64,000 nt of DNA from Fulvia fulva (GCF_020509005.1 NC_063015.1:868001-932000); one strand, 5' to 3'; positions 22,439 through 35,323 are shown, counted from the stretch's first letter. Notes: generated from the sequence alone by a model not told the origin. Made by a program: numbers and translations.

Positions 22439-22959
22439 GAGCTTGGATGAAGCTGAGGACATCTCGACAAGGATGACGGAGAAAAAGGTGATGGAGAAGA
22501 GCCAGAATGTGACGAGATCGTTGAATGTAAGAGTAGTGAGATTCTCCCATGGCTTCGGATAACACAATAAGATAACAGATCTTTACCCAGTCCCTTCCTT
22601 CGCCGGTATATCGGAGTCACGAAGAGACAACCAAAATCACACGGCTAACCACACAATGAGGAAGAGTATTTCGAACAGCCATGTACCGGATCCCGCAAGC
22701 AATGAGTTTCGACGACGGAAATACTGCGAGAGGCAAGGCGCGGAACGTCCAACCATGGTCGTGAAACGATGTCAACAAACAAAAAGTTGCTCAAGTTCAG
22801 CAAAGATCCCATGTGGAACTGCATGACTGGTACCCCAGTCTATCGAAAACATGCAGGCCACGACGGCCACGCATGCTACTTACACGAGGCAACCCGCATC
22901 TGGCGGCAGCCCGGTTAAGTCGAGCACTTTTATAGCAAACAGGGTTATGGGAAGATCAA
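22439..22959. other. Intergenic; no gene seen
   Basis: 3' flank of the Bax-inhibitor gene, then about 400 bp with no ORF or resemblance up to the 5' break of the GH3 fragment. Confidence 0.4.
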
Positions 22960-23975
22960 TTAACTTATCACGTTAATGTTCCGGAAGATGATTATCAAGA
23001 TATTCGGAAAGTGGCTCGGCAGGGGACTGTGCTTTTGCAAATTACGGCTGTGCTTCCTCTTACGGGGAGTGAGGTGCTTACGGGTGTTTTTTTGGTGAGG
23101 ATGCGAGGGAGGATGTGTGGGGTCCTAATGATCGCGGGTGCGATAATGGGACTTTGGCGATGGGTTGGGTATGTATGTGCATTTGTGGCTGATTCTCCAA
23201 GATGAATACAAAGCTGACGGGGACCTTGCGTTTTAGGGTAGCGGATCTGCAAACTTTCCGTGAGTGGAACGTCCTTCACTTTCAACGGAGAGTCAGGCTG
23301 ATTCCGTCCTCCAGATACCTCGTCGCGCCACTCGAAGCCATCAAGACTGAAGTGCGTAGCCGTCGCGGCGACATCGAATCCGTCACCGACAACTACGCGG
23401 CCGATCAAATCACCGACTTAGCCACCCGCGCCGGTGAGGTAAACGGTGTTTGCATCGTCTTCGGCAACTCCGACTCGGGCGAGGGCTACATTGTCGTCGA
23501 TGGCAACTAGGGCGACCGGAACAACCTTACCCTCTGGCATGATGCTACGACCTTGATACGGAACGTCTCCTCATACTGTCCCAACACTGTCGTGGTGCTG
23601 CACACCACCGGCCCCGCTCTCGTCGACGAGTTCTACGACAACCCCGACGTCACCGCGATCCTGTGGGCCGGTCTCCCCGGCCAAGAAAGTGGAAACGCTC
23701 TTGTCGATATCCTCTACGGCTACGTCAACCCTGGAGGCAAGACCCCGTTTACGTGGGGACCTGATCGGACGAAGTATGGTACTGACGTGCTGTATGTTCC
23801 GAATAACGGGGTTGATGCGCCACAGTTGGACTTTACGGAGGGGATCTTTGTCGATTATCGCTGGTTTGACAAACAGAATATCACGCCCATCTACGAGTTT
23901 GGGTTTGGGCTGAGTTATACTACGTTCGCGTACTCCGATCTGCAGGTGCAGGCTCATCAAGTTAGACCTTACATG
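22960..23975 (+). pseudogene. Fragment of a GH3 beta-glucosidase, truncated at both ends
   Basis: Frame-hopping translation gives the GH3 C-terminal domain. It starts with DYQDIRKVARQGTVLLQ near 23000, then FGEDA...GCDNGTLAMGW in another frame, then IKTEVRSRRGDIESVTDNYA, IVFGNSDSGEGYIVVDGN followed by TAG (ending 23510) and GDRNNLTLW. Beyond that the sequence runs openly through VLHTTGPALVDEFYDNP, AILWAGLPGQESGNALVDIL and FEFGFGLSYT-like text to 23975. The N-terminal catalytic domain and the C-terminal fibronectin-like domain are absent. At least two frameshifts and one stop are present. It ends abruptly against a transporter fragment in opposite orientation. Confidence 0.85.
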
Positions 23976-23984
23976 CCGACTACC

Positions 23985-24942
23985 GGTTCGTGGTGCTGTA
24001 GTACTGGATTGCCGACACCCCGGTCATCTGCGTGGCAGCTTGAATACCGCAGGCCAACATCACCCGACGGAAACTCGACTTGGTCGAGAACAGCTCCTTC
24101 AGTGATGTGACTTCACGCTCTTTCTCGAATGGGATCTGCGTCTGGATTTGATCATACTCGGCCAATACCCAAGGATCGCTTCAAATCTCCATTCGCATGC
24201 AATCTGACAAGTGTGCGCAATCCCTCTTCCGTCTTGCCTTGACTGATGAGGTATCGCGGTGACTCGAGAAAGAGGAAGATCATGGTAGCGATGATCACTG
24301 CTGGCACCATCTGGACACCGAATGGAATGCGCCACTGACGGTCGTCGCTGAAGGAGACGTAGGTACCGTAGCTGAGCCAGGAGCTGACGATGCCACCAAC
24401 GCCGAGCATAAATTGAACAAGTCCGGTGACGAAGCCTCGAATGTCAGGATGGACCAGCTCGGCTTGGTATATTGGTACTACCATGACCAGAACACCGATA
24501 CTGGGCGTTCCTGTCAGCAAATTATTTCGGTGAACGGACCGGGACACTCACGCCAACCCAGCGATGAGTCTGCCAGCAATGACCATGGCATAGCTCTCAG
24601 CACCGGTCTGCAGACCATCTCCCAGACAAAAATCCAGTCCACCAACCGCGATGGTCCATCGCCGTCCGAATCGATCCGAGATGAGACCTGCGATCGATGC
24701 TCCGAAGAATGCTCCTGCAGTCAACATCGATGCAACAAGACTCAACTCTGCAGTGCTAGGGTTGAACTCGCGCAGGAACGATCCACTTGAGATGACTGCT
24801 TGCGTTAGAGTTGTTATACCGGAAGGATATCATCAAGCTACGTACCTTCGGCAACGATGGTCAGGTCATATCCATAGAGGAACGATCCCAGCGCCGCAAA
24901 GACGCCCACGAGGACCTGGTAGACCTTTGGTGGTAGTGCCAT
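23985..24942 (-). pseudogene. Truncated MFS sugar transporter
   Basis: Starts with a normal N terminus (ATG at 24942, ALPPKVYQVLVGVFAALGSF then LYGYDLTIVAE), then an intron and the sugar-porter signature SDRFGRRWTIAVGG, AGRLIAGLA, a second intron, MVVPIYQAELVHPDIRGFV (the PESPRYL-type loop reads ESPRYLISQGK), and ends at GIQAATQMTGVSAIQYYS, the start of the seventh helix. The C-terminal half is missing. Frames do not match across the second intron, and there is a frameshift between LHANGD and AEYDQIQ near 24165. It abuts the GH3 fragment tail to tail at about 23980, which marks a deletion or rearrangement breakpoint. Confidence 0.82.
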
Positions 24943-25225
24943 GTTGAAGCGTGGATCGGGATCTCGTGTACGACAGTAAGACAGCGAGGCTTGGATGACT
25001 TCTCATGTAGATCGCCAACACGGACAAACTTCGCATGGCTGAACCACGCTGCACTCCACAAACGCTCTTTTACGAGCTGAACACGTGCTGCGGGGGCAAA
25101 CACGCGCTAACAGAAGCTTGCCGCAACAACATTGTCCAGAGCCGGGTTACATTGCACCGAAGATTCTGTATACTACACCTACTACTGCGACAGGTCTGGA
25201 CCTCGACGAGGGATGCTACTGAAAC

Positions 25226-27760
25226 ATGATACGCCCAACGGGACTCCACGCCGAGCACCACGCTCCCAACACCATCGGGATTGGCGAATCTCAGCTTCGC
25301 CTGTCGTGGTCTTTCGAGGGCGTTGAACTGGGCTGGAAACAGATGACGTATGAATTGCAGATTCTCTGGTCTGAGGGGCAAAGTGATGCCGTCAAGGTCG
25401 ATTCATCTCAGTCCAGATACATCCCTTGGCCATGGCGACCAAACCGTTCTGGCGAGCGCTGCTCAGTGCGGGTGGGAGTCATTGGTGGGAGTGAGGACCA
25501 CGCCATGTCGTGGTCTGAATGGACCATAATTGAGACTGGGCCTCTGGAGCTGAGCGACTGGGAATGCTCTTTAATTCAAGCTGTTGGAGACATCATCCTT
25601 CAACGACCAATTGTCTTCGGCAAAGTCATCGAGCCCTGAGCGGATGTCCGCTCGGCACGGCTCTACGTCACCGCCGATGGTATCTATGATGCCCGTGTGA
25701 ATGGAGTGGCAGTTTCGGATCAAGTACTCGCACCTGGATGGACGAGCTACAGTCACCGGCTGTTATACCAGACCTACAATGTGTCTCATTTCATCCGCAA
25801 CAACAAGTCGAAGGATATTCATGTCACAGTCGCTGATGGATGGACTGCGGAAGACTAGGCTTCAATGGAGGCCGTAGTAACATCTATGGCGATGCGGTCG
25901 GCGTCGTTGCTTTTCTGGTCTTGTGTCATGACGATGGGAGGAGGGACTCTTTTGGAGCGGATGACTCCTGGCGTTGGACCACCTCATGGGATGGCGAGCC
26001 TCTACGATGGAGAGGTCTACGATGCCGGAGTTCGAGTGCCAACTGCTGACAGCTTCGAGTGGCGTCCCGTGCGATCAATGGCAATACCTCGCACCATCAC
26101 AGCTCCGGATGGACCTCCTGCGCGACGTATTGAGGAGATCCCGGTCACCAAGATGTTCAAGAGTTCTTCTGGGAAGTCGGTGCTCGACTTTGGGCAGAAC
26201 TTCGCTGGCTTGGGTCCGAGTGAAGCTTAACTTCCCTGTGCCTTGCGAGGTGACTTTTCAACACGCGGAGGTCCTTGACAAAGGCGAGCTAGGGGTCAGA
26301 CCTCTTCGTCGGGCAGAGGCGAAGGACACTCTGCTCATACCCGCGAACACTCCACTTGTGTGGGAGCCGACATTCACCTTCCATGGGTTTCGGTACGTCC
26401 AAGTCGAAGGCTGGCACAGAACTATACCAGAAGGCGCAGTAACCGGCATTGTCGTGCACACTGCTACGGAGCGTACTGGCCACTCCCGTTGTTCGAATGG
26501 TCTTCTGAACAAACTGCATCACAACATTGTCTGGTCCATGAAGAGCAATTTCCTCAGCATCCCCACAGACTGTCCGCAGCGAGACGAGCGACTTGGCTGG
26601 ACGGGCGACATCAATGTCTTCGCAGACACTGCAAACTATCTGTTCGACACTTCTGGTATGATAACTTCTTGGTTGAAGGACGTGTCAGCTGAACAAGGCC
26701 AAGCAAATGGCATTGTTCCACTTACTCTTCCCAATGTTGTGCCTGGTCTGGCAGATGAGTCGCATGCCATCTGGGGTGACGTTGCTGTCATGTTGCCGTG
26801 GGCCATGTATACCGCATTTGGCGACAAGGCTATTCTGGCTCGGCAATACCGTAGCATGGAAGCGTGGCTTCGATGTATCCCACGTCGTGAAGATGGTCTC
26901 TGGGACTATACTTCAGACTGGAAGCTGGGTGACTGGCTTGATCCAGTGGCCCCCCTGAAGATCCTGGCAACGCAAGCACTGATCCCCTATTAGTATCAGA
27001 TGCATTCCTGGTCTACACATCTTCGCTGATGAGGCAGGTCTGCCAAGTCCTGAGGATGGAATAGGAAGTTGGGCACTGGCAATCAGAGCGCGCACGACTG
27101 CATGAAGTATTCCACCGGGAGTATGTAAGTCCATCAGGACGTCTCGCCGTGGATACACAGACAGCGTATACTCTTGCACTGCATCTTTCTCTCTACGACG
27201 AACCTGGTCAAATTCGGAAGGCAGCCGAGCGGCTCGACTACCTGGTCCGCCGCGGCGCTCGTTTCAGCATTGCAACTGGCTTCGCTAGTACACCATACCT
27301 TGGACATGCTATGACCAAATGTGGTCTTTCAGATGTCTTCTATCGTATGCTCCTCCACACCAAATGCCCATCCTGGCTTTACCCTGTCACTATGGGCGCA
27401 ACGACGATGTGGGAGCGGTAGGATAGCATGCTGCCTTCGGGGGAGATCAACCCTGGGGAGATGACCTCCTTCAATCACTTCGCTCTTGGTTCTGTTGGCT
27501 CGTGGATGCATTGCACCTTGCTCGGTTTACGTCCTCTCGAGCCAGGCTGGTCGATATTCGCTGTTGAGCCTGTCCCGGGAGGCGGGTTAGAGTGGGCAGA
27601 AGGATCATACGTTAGCGGCTATGGATTATCCCAAGTACGCTGGAAGATAAGGCGAGATGCTGAGACGGCACCGAATGCGAAGCGAAGTGAGGTGTTCTGG
27701 ATTCGTGTGGAGGTGCCGCCTAACGCAGAGGCACGTGTCACCCTGCCTAGTGGTGGCTAA
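25226..27760 (+). pseudogene. GH78 alpha-L-rhamnosidase, degraded
   Basis: Nearly full-length GH78 architecture can be read by changing frame. An N-terminal beta-sandwich (LRLSWSFEGVELGWKQMTYE) is followed by VRSARLYVTADGIYDARVNG, RLGFNGGRSNIYGD, and the catalytic barrel with IPTDCPQRDERLGWTGDI, SWLKDVSAEQ, WGDVAVMLPWAMYTAFGD and DWKLGDWLDPVAP. Next come YTLALHLSLYDEPGQ and LYPVTMGATTMWER, with the C-terminal sandwich to GWSIFAVEPVPGGGL. Lesions include TGA ending 25639, a frameshift near 25855, a frameshift near 26215, one near 26965, and TAG at 27420-27422 where WER is followed by a stop instead of the family Trp. This enzyme would release L-rhamnose from pectic side chains or flavonoid glycosides. 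Confidence 0.88.
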
Positions 27761-28385
27761 CAGCAGACTGTTGGCTGTGGTCGGCATGAATGGGAGGTCG
27801 ATTATGTGTCGCCTGAATGGCCTCCTCGAAGTATCCAAGCCCGATTTGCGCCCAGCGAGGGCGATAACGAAATTGGCAGTACGCCTCCGTAAGCAGATGA
27901 GACAGCCTCAGAGGAACGACTACATACACAGAGCTATGAGAAGAGCTTCAGCCCCCTAGCAGTGATCTGAACCTGAAGGGATCTGGAACGTGACCTCGTT
28001 CCAATGGACATGGGCTCAGCGTACCTTTCCCTGTAGGGATTGGCTTTGAGCTCTTCCGCGAATCATGTCTTTCCAAAGCCGACGCTAAGGAACGCCCTTC
28101 TGCTCCCTCCCGTACTTGTCTATTTTCAACCCTCACTCTCGTGTTTTATCTGCTCTATCTCTCGGTGGCCGCAACATCTCGCTGAATCAATGTCCGTGTC
28201 GCTACATTGACATAGCGAGAAGAGCACATGGTCGATTGCTAGGTCCAGCTACCCCACGGGGACGACAACGGCCCCAGTGCTTGGCCGCTGATGAAAGGCC
28301 TCATATATCTCGCCATCGTGGCCACATACACATAGCTCTCGAAAAAAAATGAGAGGTACGACCAGAAGATCGGTTGTTGTAACGA

Positions 28386-29235
28386 TGCGGTCGACAGTGG
28401 AAACACTTTCCATCCTCGCTCTTGCTAGAAGCGTACAGTCACTAACGCTGTCCGTCGCCTCGTCCCCCCAAAATGCATCTAGTCCACACATGTATTGGCA
28501 GCTCTTTGAGGTAAGATCCATGTCATTTTCACATCTGACACTTTCAGCTGAATCAGACTGCAGGGCATATACCACTCTGGCGATGGCGGAATGTATGGCG
28601 AGTTGATCCAGAATCGAGCTTTCCAAGGCACCCAGAATGGCAATGGCGCATATGGGACTCCAAGCTTGACGCCCACCACACGGTACTTGTCGCCCCTTGG
28701 CAGCGAGATTGAACAACGCATCGCTACCAGGAGAATGTAGCAGAGGCCTTTTTACCCACCAATGAATCTTCAAAGCTACAGTTACCACGCTCGGTTTGCG
28801 AGGAGGCTCGCATTCGGCTATCCGGGTAGACGGGCAGCATCTATGGATTTCCATGAACAAGGAGCAGCCCTCCTTTTCGTCCGTTAAGAAGGTTCGATCG
28901 GTACTATAAAGCAATCATTTCGGGCTGAAGTCCTCTGGCACTAGCTTCTTCTAGCGTATAGAGACGGAGACAGAGCTGGACGTAGGCCATATACGACGCA
29001 AAGGATGTACAGCGTTCCTGGAGCTAAGCGCCGGTCTCAGCTGCGAATATACTAGCTCCGGAAACATCTCCTTCGCTTAGTATAACAATTGGTGGGACAA
29101 TTGAAGCAGACGCTCCTTCAAGTGGCAGCCAGACGTGGCTAGATGTCACGCTGTTCATGCAACACTACTTCACAAGCTCCTAGTGTGTCTGTCAGAGCAT
29201 CGGCTTCCATCTGATTCAGCTGTATAAGAACCCTG
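28386..29235 (+). pseudogene. GH51 alpha-L-arabinofuranosidase N-terminal fragment, degraded
   Basis: ATG at 28386 begins a signal-peptide-like start (MRSTVETLSILALARSVQSL). After a small intron remnant the GH51 hallmark GIYHSGDGGMYGELIQNRAF then NGNGAYGTPSLTP, TTRYLSPLGSEI is read in a second frame. Further pieces (LPRSVCEEARIRLSG, FNW-like text) follow in other frames with several stops. The catalytic barrel motifs (FPGGNNLEG region) are not found. It would have trimmed arabinose from arabinan or arabinoxylan. Confidence 0.75.
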
Positions 29236-29298
29236 ATGCTCAATGCGCCAAGTAAGTCAAGCTTTCAGTGGGCCCAGTTGTTCCACAACATGATGAAC

Positions 29299-31985
29299 AT
29301 GCGCCTTGGCATTCACGTCACTCTGCTAGCCGGCTGGGCTCGCAACTGGCATGAAAGCTTGCTGCTAACTCGGGGCTTCTCGAATCTCTGCGACCAGCAT
29401 CCGACACATCCTTTGATTTCAGCCCGTCAGATGACTTTCCGAACCGAGACGGCGTCGGAAACTATCATACTGGCGACCTTACCATACAATGGCGACAAAC
29501 AGGCCAGACTGCCTGGACCATGTTCGATTCGGCCCAGCTTCGCTCTACCAACCCAGTGAACAGCAAAACTTCCAGGTCTTTGCTGCACTCCGACTTCTCC
29601 AACGTCTCACCTACCACTGCGGGCAAACTAAACATCACTCGAGATTGGGTCCAAGACGGCGCTGACCTGGTCCTGCAAGCCACTATATCGATGACCAAGG
29701 GGGCAAAGGCAGTTGAGCCTGGTTCTTTTGGATTCCCTATCGAATTTAACAAGATCTTCACGAGTCGTACTGCAGATCAAGTCACGGCAGAATGTAGCTT
29801 GGTCAACCCATACATTGGTCTCGGGGCTGGCTATCTTCAAGTCGCACGCTTGGGTGGAAATGTACCGGACATGGTGGTGACACCCAGTAATTTCGGCATC
29901 AAGTTCGAAGCCTGGCGCTTCCTCGCCGAGTTCAATGGCGCACCATACTACTACCAGTCCACTGGGTTTAAGGGTTTATACTCGTAGGAAGTCCTCACTC
30001 AGCATAGAGCAAGACGGACCCTTGGAGTCCACCAACATCTGCCGTGCTGTAACCAGGACAATTGGTGACCTATGGCCTTCGGTTCACGCCGGTCCCACAG
30101 TTGTACGACATCGAATCGACTGTCGCTACCCTCGGCCATCCTGTGGCCATCGGTCTGCCTGGCCACGTCTTGCTAAGCGGTACGACTGCATTGCTGAATC
30201 TCCAGTACAATTCATCAGTCGCACAAATGTACACCACACCTGGCAACGCTCTCACTTTCACGAAGACCACTGTTCCCAACTCCAAGTGCCAAGCATACCA
30301 GATCACTGCGAACAACGGCGTCTTCGGCCGAGTGCAACTGACCATCAACTACGCCAATGGAATTGTACAGACCGTACATCACTTTGTCACAGCCTCTCAA
30401 TTAGCGACAGGCGAGAAATATGCCGACCAATCATTCACCAACTCCTACTTCAACGACACATCAGATCAATTCCATCGCTATGGCCTCGTCACTTATGATC
30501 AGATTGCCAATGCCCAAGTCTTGCAAGACGACCGGGCGTGGATTGCAGGAGAAGCTGACAAGGCAGGGTCGCAGTACGAGGGCATCTGCATGAAGGAGTC
30601 TGCCCATCCGAATAAAGAGCATATCTTCCAGTTGGAGCAAATGGTGAACCACTCCATCTGGAGCAACCTGCAAAACTTCGACTACAGCGTGAAACGCAGC
30701 TTGTTCTTCTATGAACCATCGGCGGTACCAGGGTATCCTTACAGCACACGCATCAGTTGGGGAGGTACCTGGAACAAAAACGATGCGTACTCCACCTGGC
30801 GAGCGGAAGATTACGTTCACGCCTCTGCGATTTACTACGCTCTGTATCGCGCATCACGAGTCTCGCTAGGCATCTTGAAACTACAAACCCCGATGTGGTA
30901 CTGGAACCAGGCGTTCCATACTGTGGTGGCCTCGCAGAATCATATTGTGTACGCTGATGTGGGATTGATGGGAGAGACCATGTGGGTGAAGCTACTGGAG
31001 GACTTATTCGCGGAAGGCTTGAGCAGTGAGGCCGCTCAGGTGACGCAAACCATGAAGGGTAGACAAGCGCTCTGGGCGACGCAGTCAGGTCCCTTTGGGA
31101 GCGAGATGCAACGGCACTCAACTGCGGAGGAAGGTGTCTATGCATGGTCTAGGTGAGTGCATAACATCATACTCCTCCACCTTGACGAACGATTTAGTCG
31201 AACGGTGTTGAACCTGCCAGCTGACTCGCATGATCTAGATACTTCAAGGATCAGGCCACGATGACGAAGTCGCTGGATTACATCCGTGGATACACGCCTA
31301 CGGTAGCGCATTGGGGCTGGAACGGGAGCGCGCGACACTACTGGGACTTCCTCTACGGGGGCAAACTCCCACGTGTCGAGCGCATGATTTACCACTATGG
31401 ATCATCGCTGAATGCTCTGCCACCTCTGGACAACTACGAATATCAGTCCAGTCCAGCGAGCCCGGCGGCCTTTTAGGACTTACGTGTCGCATACGGAGGT
31501 ATCATGGGTCCGCTGTCGAACATCAGCGACGCAGGTATGACCTCCACTGCGTTCCACTCCTGGCCCGATACCCTCGCTTGGGATGGGTACTCTGGAGACT
31601 ACGGCCCTACCTACAATGGAATCATCATGGGAGCAGGCACGTACCTTGTTGAGCACCCAGACTTCGGATGGGTCGCCATGGGCGGGCAGGTGACTTCTAC
31701 CAACCCTGTGACTGTGACGCCAAGGGATAGCGTGCAGCGAAGCATCTATGTCGCTGCCATGGGTCTGGCTGTGCAATTCGATGCCGGCGGGATCTCACTG
31801 TTTGTCTACAATGCCTCTTCCAAGACTTTGCCCTCGTTGCGGCTGAGGAGGTACCTGCAAAGACAACGATCGTGACATGGCAGAGCACCCTGGGCCAGAA
31901 TAGCCGACTCACGACTCGCAATCTCCCCGCGAGCAAAGGTGGCTCTGTTGTCCAGCTGCCCGGCTTAGTCACATTTTCAGCGTAA
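29299..31985 (+). pseudogene. DUF5695-type secreted carbohydrate-related protein, degraded
   Basis: Text typical of the large fungal DUF5695 proteins is readable over about 860 codons. It includes SDDFPNRDGVGNYHTGDLTI, GSFGFPIEFNKIFTSRTADQ, YGLRFTPVPQLYDIESTVAT then LGHPVAIGLPG, RISWGGTWNKNDAYSTWRAE, QNHIVYADVGLMGETMWVKL, SLDYIRGYTPTVAHWGWNGS, WPDTLAWDGYSGDYGPTYNG. One intron (31153-31238) is intact. Lesions: a frameshift near 29385, a frameshift or stop between 29987 and 30062, an in-frame TAG at 31474-31476, and a frameshift near 31835 before the probable end VTFSA at 31985. I assign the family from memory of its sequence pattern. Its enzymatic role is not something I can state. Confidence 0.7.
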
Positions 31986-32289
31986 ACTGGGGATTGAGAA
32001 ATGCATGAGACCGAAGGTTGGATGTTTGAAACTTGTTCGGAGGAGTGCTAGAGATGCCTCAAGCATTCTGCACAGACATTTTGTACGTAGATACCTCGCG
32101 TAGGCATCCTCTCCGCCTGCTACTTTTCGGCTCACTCTTGCGCGGGCTTTGCAACAGCCACCTGGTCTGAGTTTCATGCTCGTGCGGAGCTTATGCAGAC
32201 TTCATACCTAATCAATGTCCTGCCGCTTTGGCCCTTCGACTCGCACAATCAGCATCTGACAACGATGCTCGAAAATGTCCGTGAATGGT

Positions 32290-34120
32290 TTACACGTAAT
32301 CCGAGTAGACTCCCAAGTTCCCGCTCGGACTGACGTAAGCGCCGCCAGAGGAATCAAGAGCATTGGAGCTTCTTACGATGTGAACCTTGTGCTGTCCCTC
32401 ATACAATCGAGCGACCAAGTCCTGAATCCACTGGGGGACGGGTATGTTGTTCGCCTCGTCGAGGTGGAAGACGACTCTGTTGACTCCAAGTAATCGCCGA
32501 GCCCTGTCCATGCACACAGTGCTAGTGATGGCCTTTCTAAATCGCACACCGACAGCTAGATGTATCCATAGCATTGCTGTCGCCTTCGGATCCAGGTCAA
32601 AAGTGAGTACTCTGTGCAGGATGGAGCCCAATGCCATCCATGAAATTAGAGGGTAGGGTAGCGGACCGGTCTGGTCAGAGAGCAGGGTCAACCACTCATG
32701 CCAGGTCTCGCCGCCTGCCTTGATTAACGTCTGGTTGAGGGTGGCATCGAGAAGAATATGTACTTGGTGCATCGTGTGGTCCAGTATGTCTTCGGCCGTC
32801 GCACCAACTTCGATGCCGTCCTTGATGACGCTCGCGAGGTAGTCGATGAGATCTGGAGAAGCTATGCCTGTGAGAATGATCAGCCTGTGATCACAGCTTT
32901 GTTGATGATGAGCATGCTTACATCCGTAACCGTCGATGGACTGCAAGATGAGCTCTGAGCAGTAGCGTGGCTCACTAACGCTTTGCTTGAAGAGTTTTAG
33001 TGCTTCTCGAACTTGTTTGGAGGTCATGGCACTCTTGTTGAGGTGTCCGCCGTCAACAACGAGTTAATGCAGCATATAAAGAGACATGTGTCGCTGGAGG
33101 CGCGACAAATGTGCCCGCTCGAGATGGTCGGTGGAGATCGAAGCAGTCTCGAGGATATCAAGTGCTTGAGAGTCGCGGTATATCTTGGCAAGGCCTTTGC
33201 GAACACTTGTTGCTTGCTGCTGCGAGAGGGGCACCGGGTGTGTAAGTATGGCCCGAATGTAGTTCATGGCGAGTTGTCCGCGGTTCAGCTGCCCTGCTTG
33301 TAGAGCAGCCAGACTCAGCCCTCCGTGTACGTGGGGTGCCAGCATCCGGATCGTCTCGGTGTGGTAGAAGACCGGCATTTCGCTAGCCGTGAAGCTGGTA
33401 CCGACCTCGTGGCGGCTGTAGATGTGTCCTGGAGGGAAGCCGACCCAGAGTTCGTCGACTTGCGCCTGGCCTACAAGCTGTTAGCAGATCGTTCCACAGT
33501 ACGAAAGGTCGTCACTCACTCATATATCGCTCTGATGTCTCGAGCCACAATGGTAGGCAGTGCTCGCAGATGTGCATTGGGCCTTGCGAGAAAGAGATCG
33601 AGACCTGCCTCAAACATCCTGCGCAAGTGCTGGGCACGACAATCTGCTGTGTTGGTGATGTCCTGCCTCTGTCCAACTCGCCCGTGAACAGCTTCCGTAG
33701 TAGGCATCCAATGTTGGACTCGTGCTGGTGGCGGAGGTACTTCTCGATGGCCTCAGCTCTGAAGTCGTAGTCATTGCGGCGATATGCCTCATCAAGCTCT
33801 GGGACAAAGGAAGAGATGGCAAATATCAGCTGGTCGTTGCTTGTTATGTTGCAGTCGACACGCTTGAGTAGAGCGCAATATCCTCGATCGGCGCGGATGC
33901 CCAGGAGAAGCTGGAGTCGATGGTACACTGGAAGGTTGCTTGCGACGATGTTCTCGATGAAGGTATCTTCTAGTTCGTATGCAAACTGCGCCCTCAAATA
34001 CAGTAGTCTGTCGTCCTTCTCCTGCTGAGGTCGTGGGTCTGGCTGTTCGAACCGTGGCAGCGATCGAGCCGCTTGCTGAGCTGCGGTAGACCTACTACCG
34101 CGATATATCGGGGTTTTCAT
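32290..34120 (-). CDS. Lineage-specific protein with putative zinc ribbon (paralogue of the gene at 49422-51224)
   Basis: Exons 34120-33520, 33470-33086, 33031-32922 and 32867-32290 sum to 1674 nt, 557 residues. The introns are 49, 54 and 54 nt; the third could be retained without a stop, while the second must be removed because it holds a TAA and has a weak GTCTCT donor. After an N-terminal segment, LPVYHRLQLLLGIRADRGY is followed by LRKLFTGELD and two cysteine pairs, CAGC and CEHC, spaced as in a zinc ribbon. The C-terminal half is helical (ATAMLWIHLAVGVRFRKAI). No known family is recognised. The same order of motifs occurs in the 600-residue gene 15 kb to the right. Confidence 0.65.
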
Positions 34121-35323
34121 CGGTCGAGAGGATAGCCTGGTAGCACAGCCGCGTGCGCACAAGTTTGCTGGTGCTGTGCAGTGCTGGAGCGACGCTGCAT
34201 GAGGCGATGATTCAGAAATTCGACGAGAGCATGAATGGCGAACTTCGTGGCTCTGCTAGCCCGAACAGACTCGTGGGAGCCGAACGCCACATTCCAACGT
34301 CTGTGCATTGATCTTCTTGCCTAAATCCTCATTACCGTCCCAAAATTGATCCACATCGCTCCAAGTTTCGTCCCGAGCTGTCGACATACAGACGAGTTCC
34401 ATCTGCACCCCCCTGTCTGTTCTAGCAGAGACGTCTGACGCGCCGAGCAATAGTACAACACAATAGTGATAGCTTGAGCTATTCTACTCAGCATAGACTC
34501 AATAGCAGGCTTCTATGTATTGTCTTTGGCTTCCTTCATTGCAGTACACGATGCGGGACACGATACTGCTATACAGGAGGTGAAGTTCAGCCACACAGTC
34601 CCATTGTGAAGCATAGTCAGTATTATTCTCGCGACAGTTCTATAGTGATGCGATCAACTTCACACGTGGTATATCTATCTGTACTTTCTCCCAGTCTCAT
34701 CGTTCCTTTCACAGATTCACAGCATACTATAAGCAAACATGGCAGACAGAAGCGTCTACTCCCATTGCAACAACCGCCCGTCTTACCTGGCAAAGCAAGC
34801 CATCAAGAAGCTGGAGGGATGGCCTCAGCCGTTCAGTAAGGGCATTGAAGCAGCACATGGGGTTGCCAATGCAACGTTTGCGTGTGGGATCTCGCTCGTT
34901 TTGGTGGTCATCAGAAAGGCTGGAGGATGTTGGCGCGTGCTGTCGAGAAGAAGGCGAGCCAAGTCATGGCCATGCCGATGGACTTGGGTGTTGAGAGGAG
35001 CTTTCAGGAGTATCTGCGCGTGGAGAAGCGCTTCCTGCAGAAGTAGATTGTGCAAGCAAGTAGTTATTGAAGGCAATGAGCGGCTGGTCCGGTTAGGTCG
35101 GTGTCCAAAAGCATTTTCAAAGCAGCCGCATGTGGCGTCTAGCGTGAGTGCGGGTTAATGCCCAACGTGCACAGCAATTACTCTTCCGCACTCTTGAACA
35201 TTCGAACATCATGAGACTTGACACCGCTTCACGCATCAACACCACACCATCTACTCCATGACCTCCACGACAATGTAGACAACTCTGGACCACGGACCCG
35301 ATTCCAGCACGCATCGAGCTAGG
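34121..35323. other. Intergenic, with a doubtful small ORF at 34739
   Basis: From ATG 34739 a reading begins MADRSVYSHCNNRPSYLAKQ. With a one-base frame change near 34883 it continues as FGGHQKGWRMLARAVEKKAS to a TAG near 35045, about 93 residues in all. It may be a small broken gene or chance. Nothing else is seen. Confidence 0.2.
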
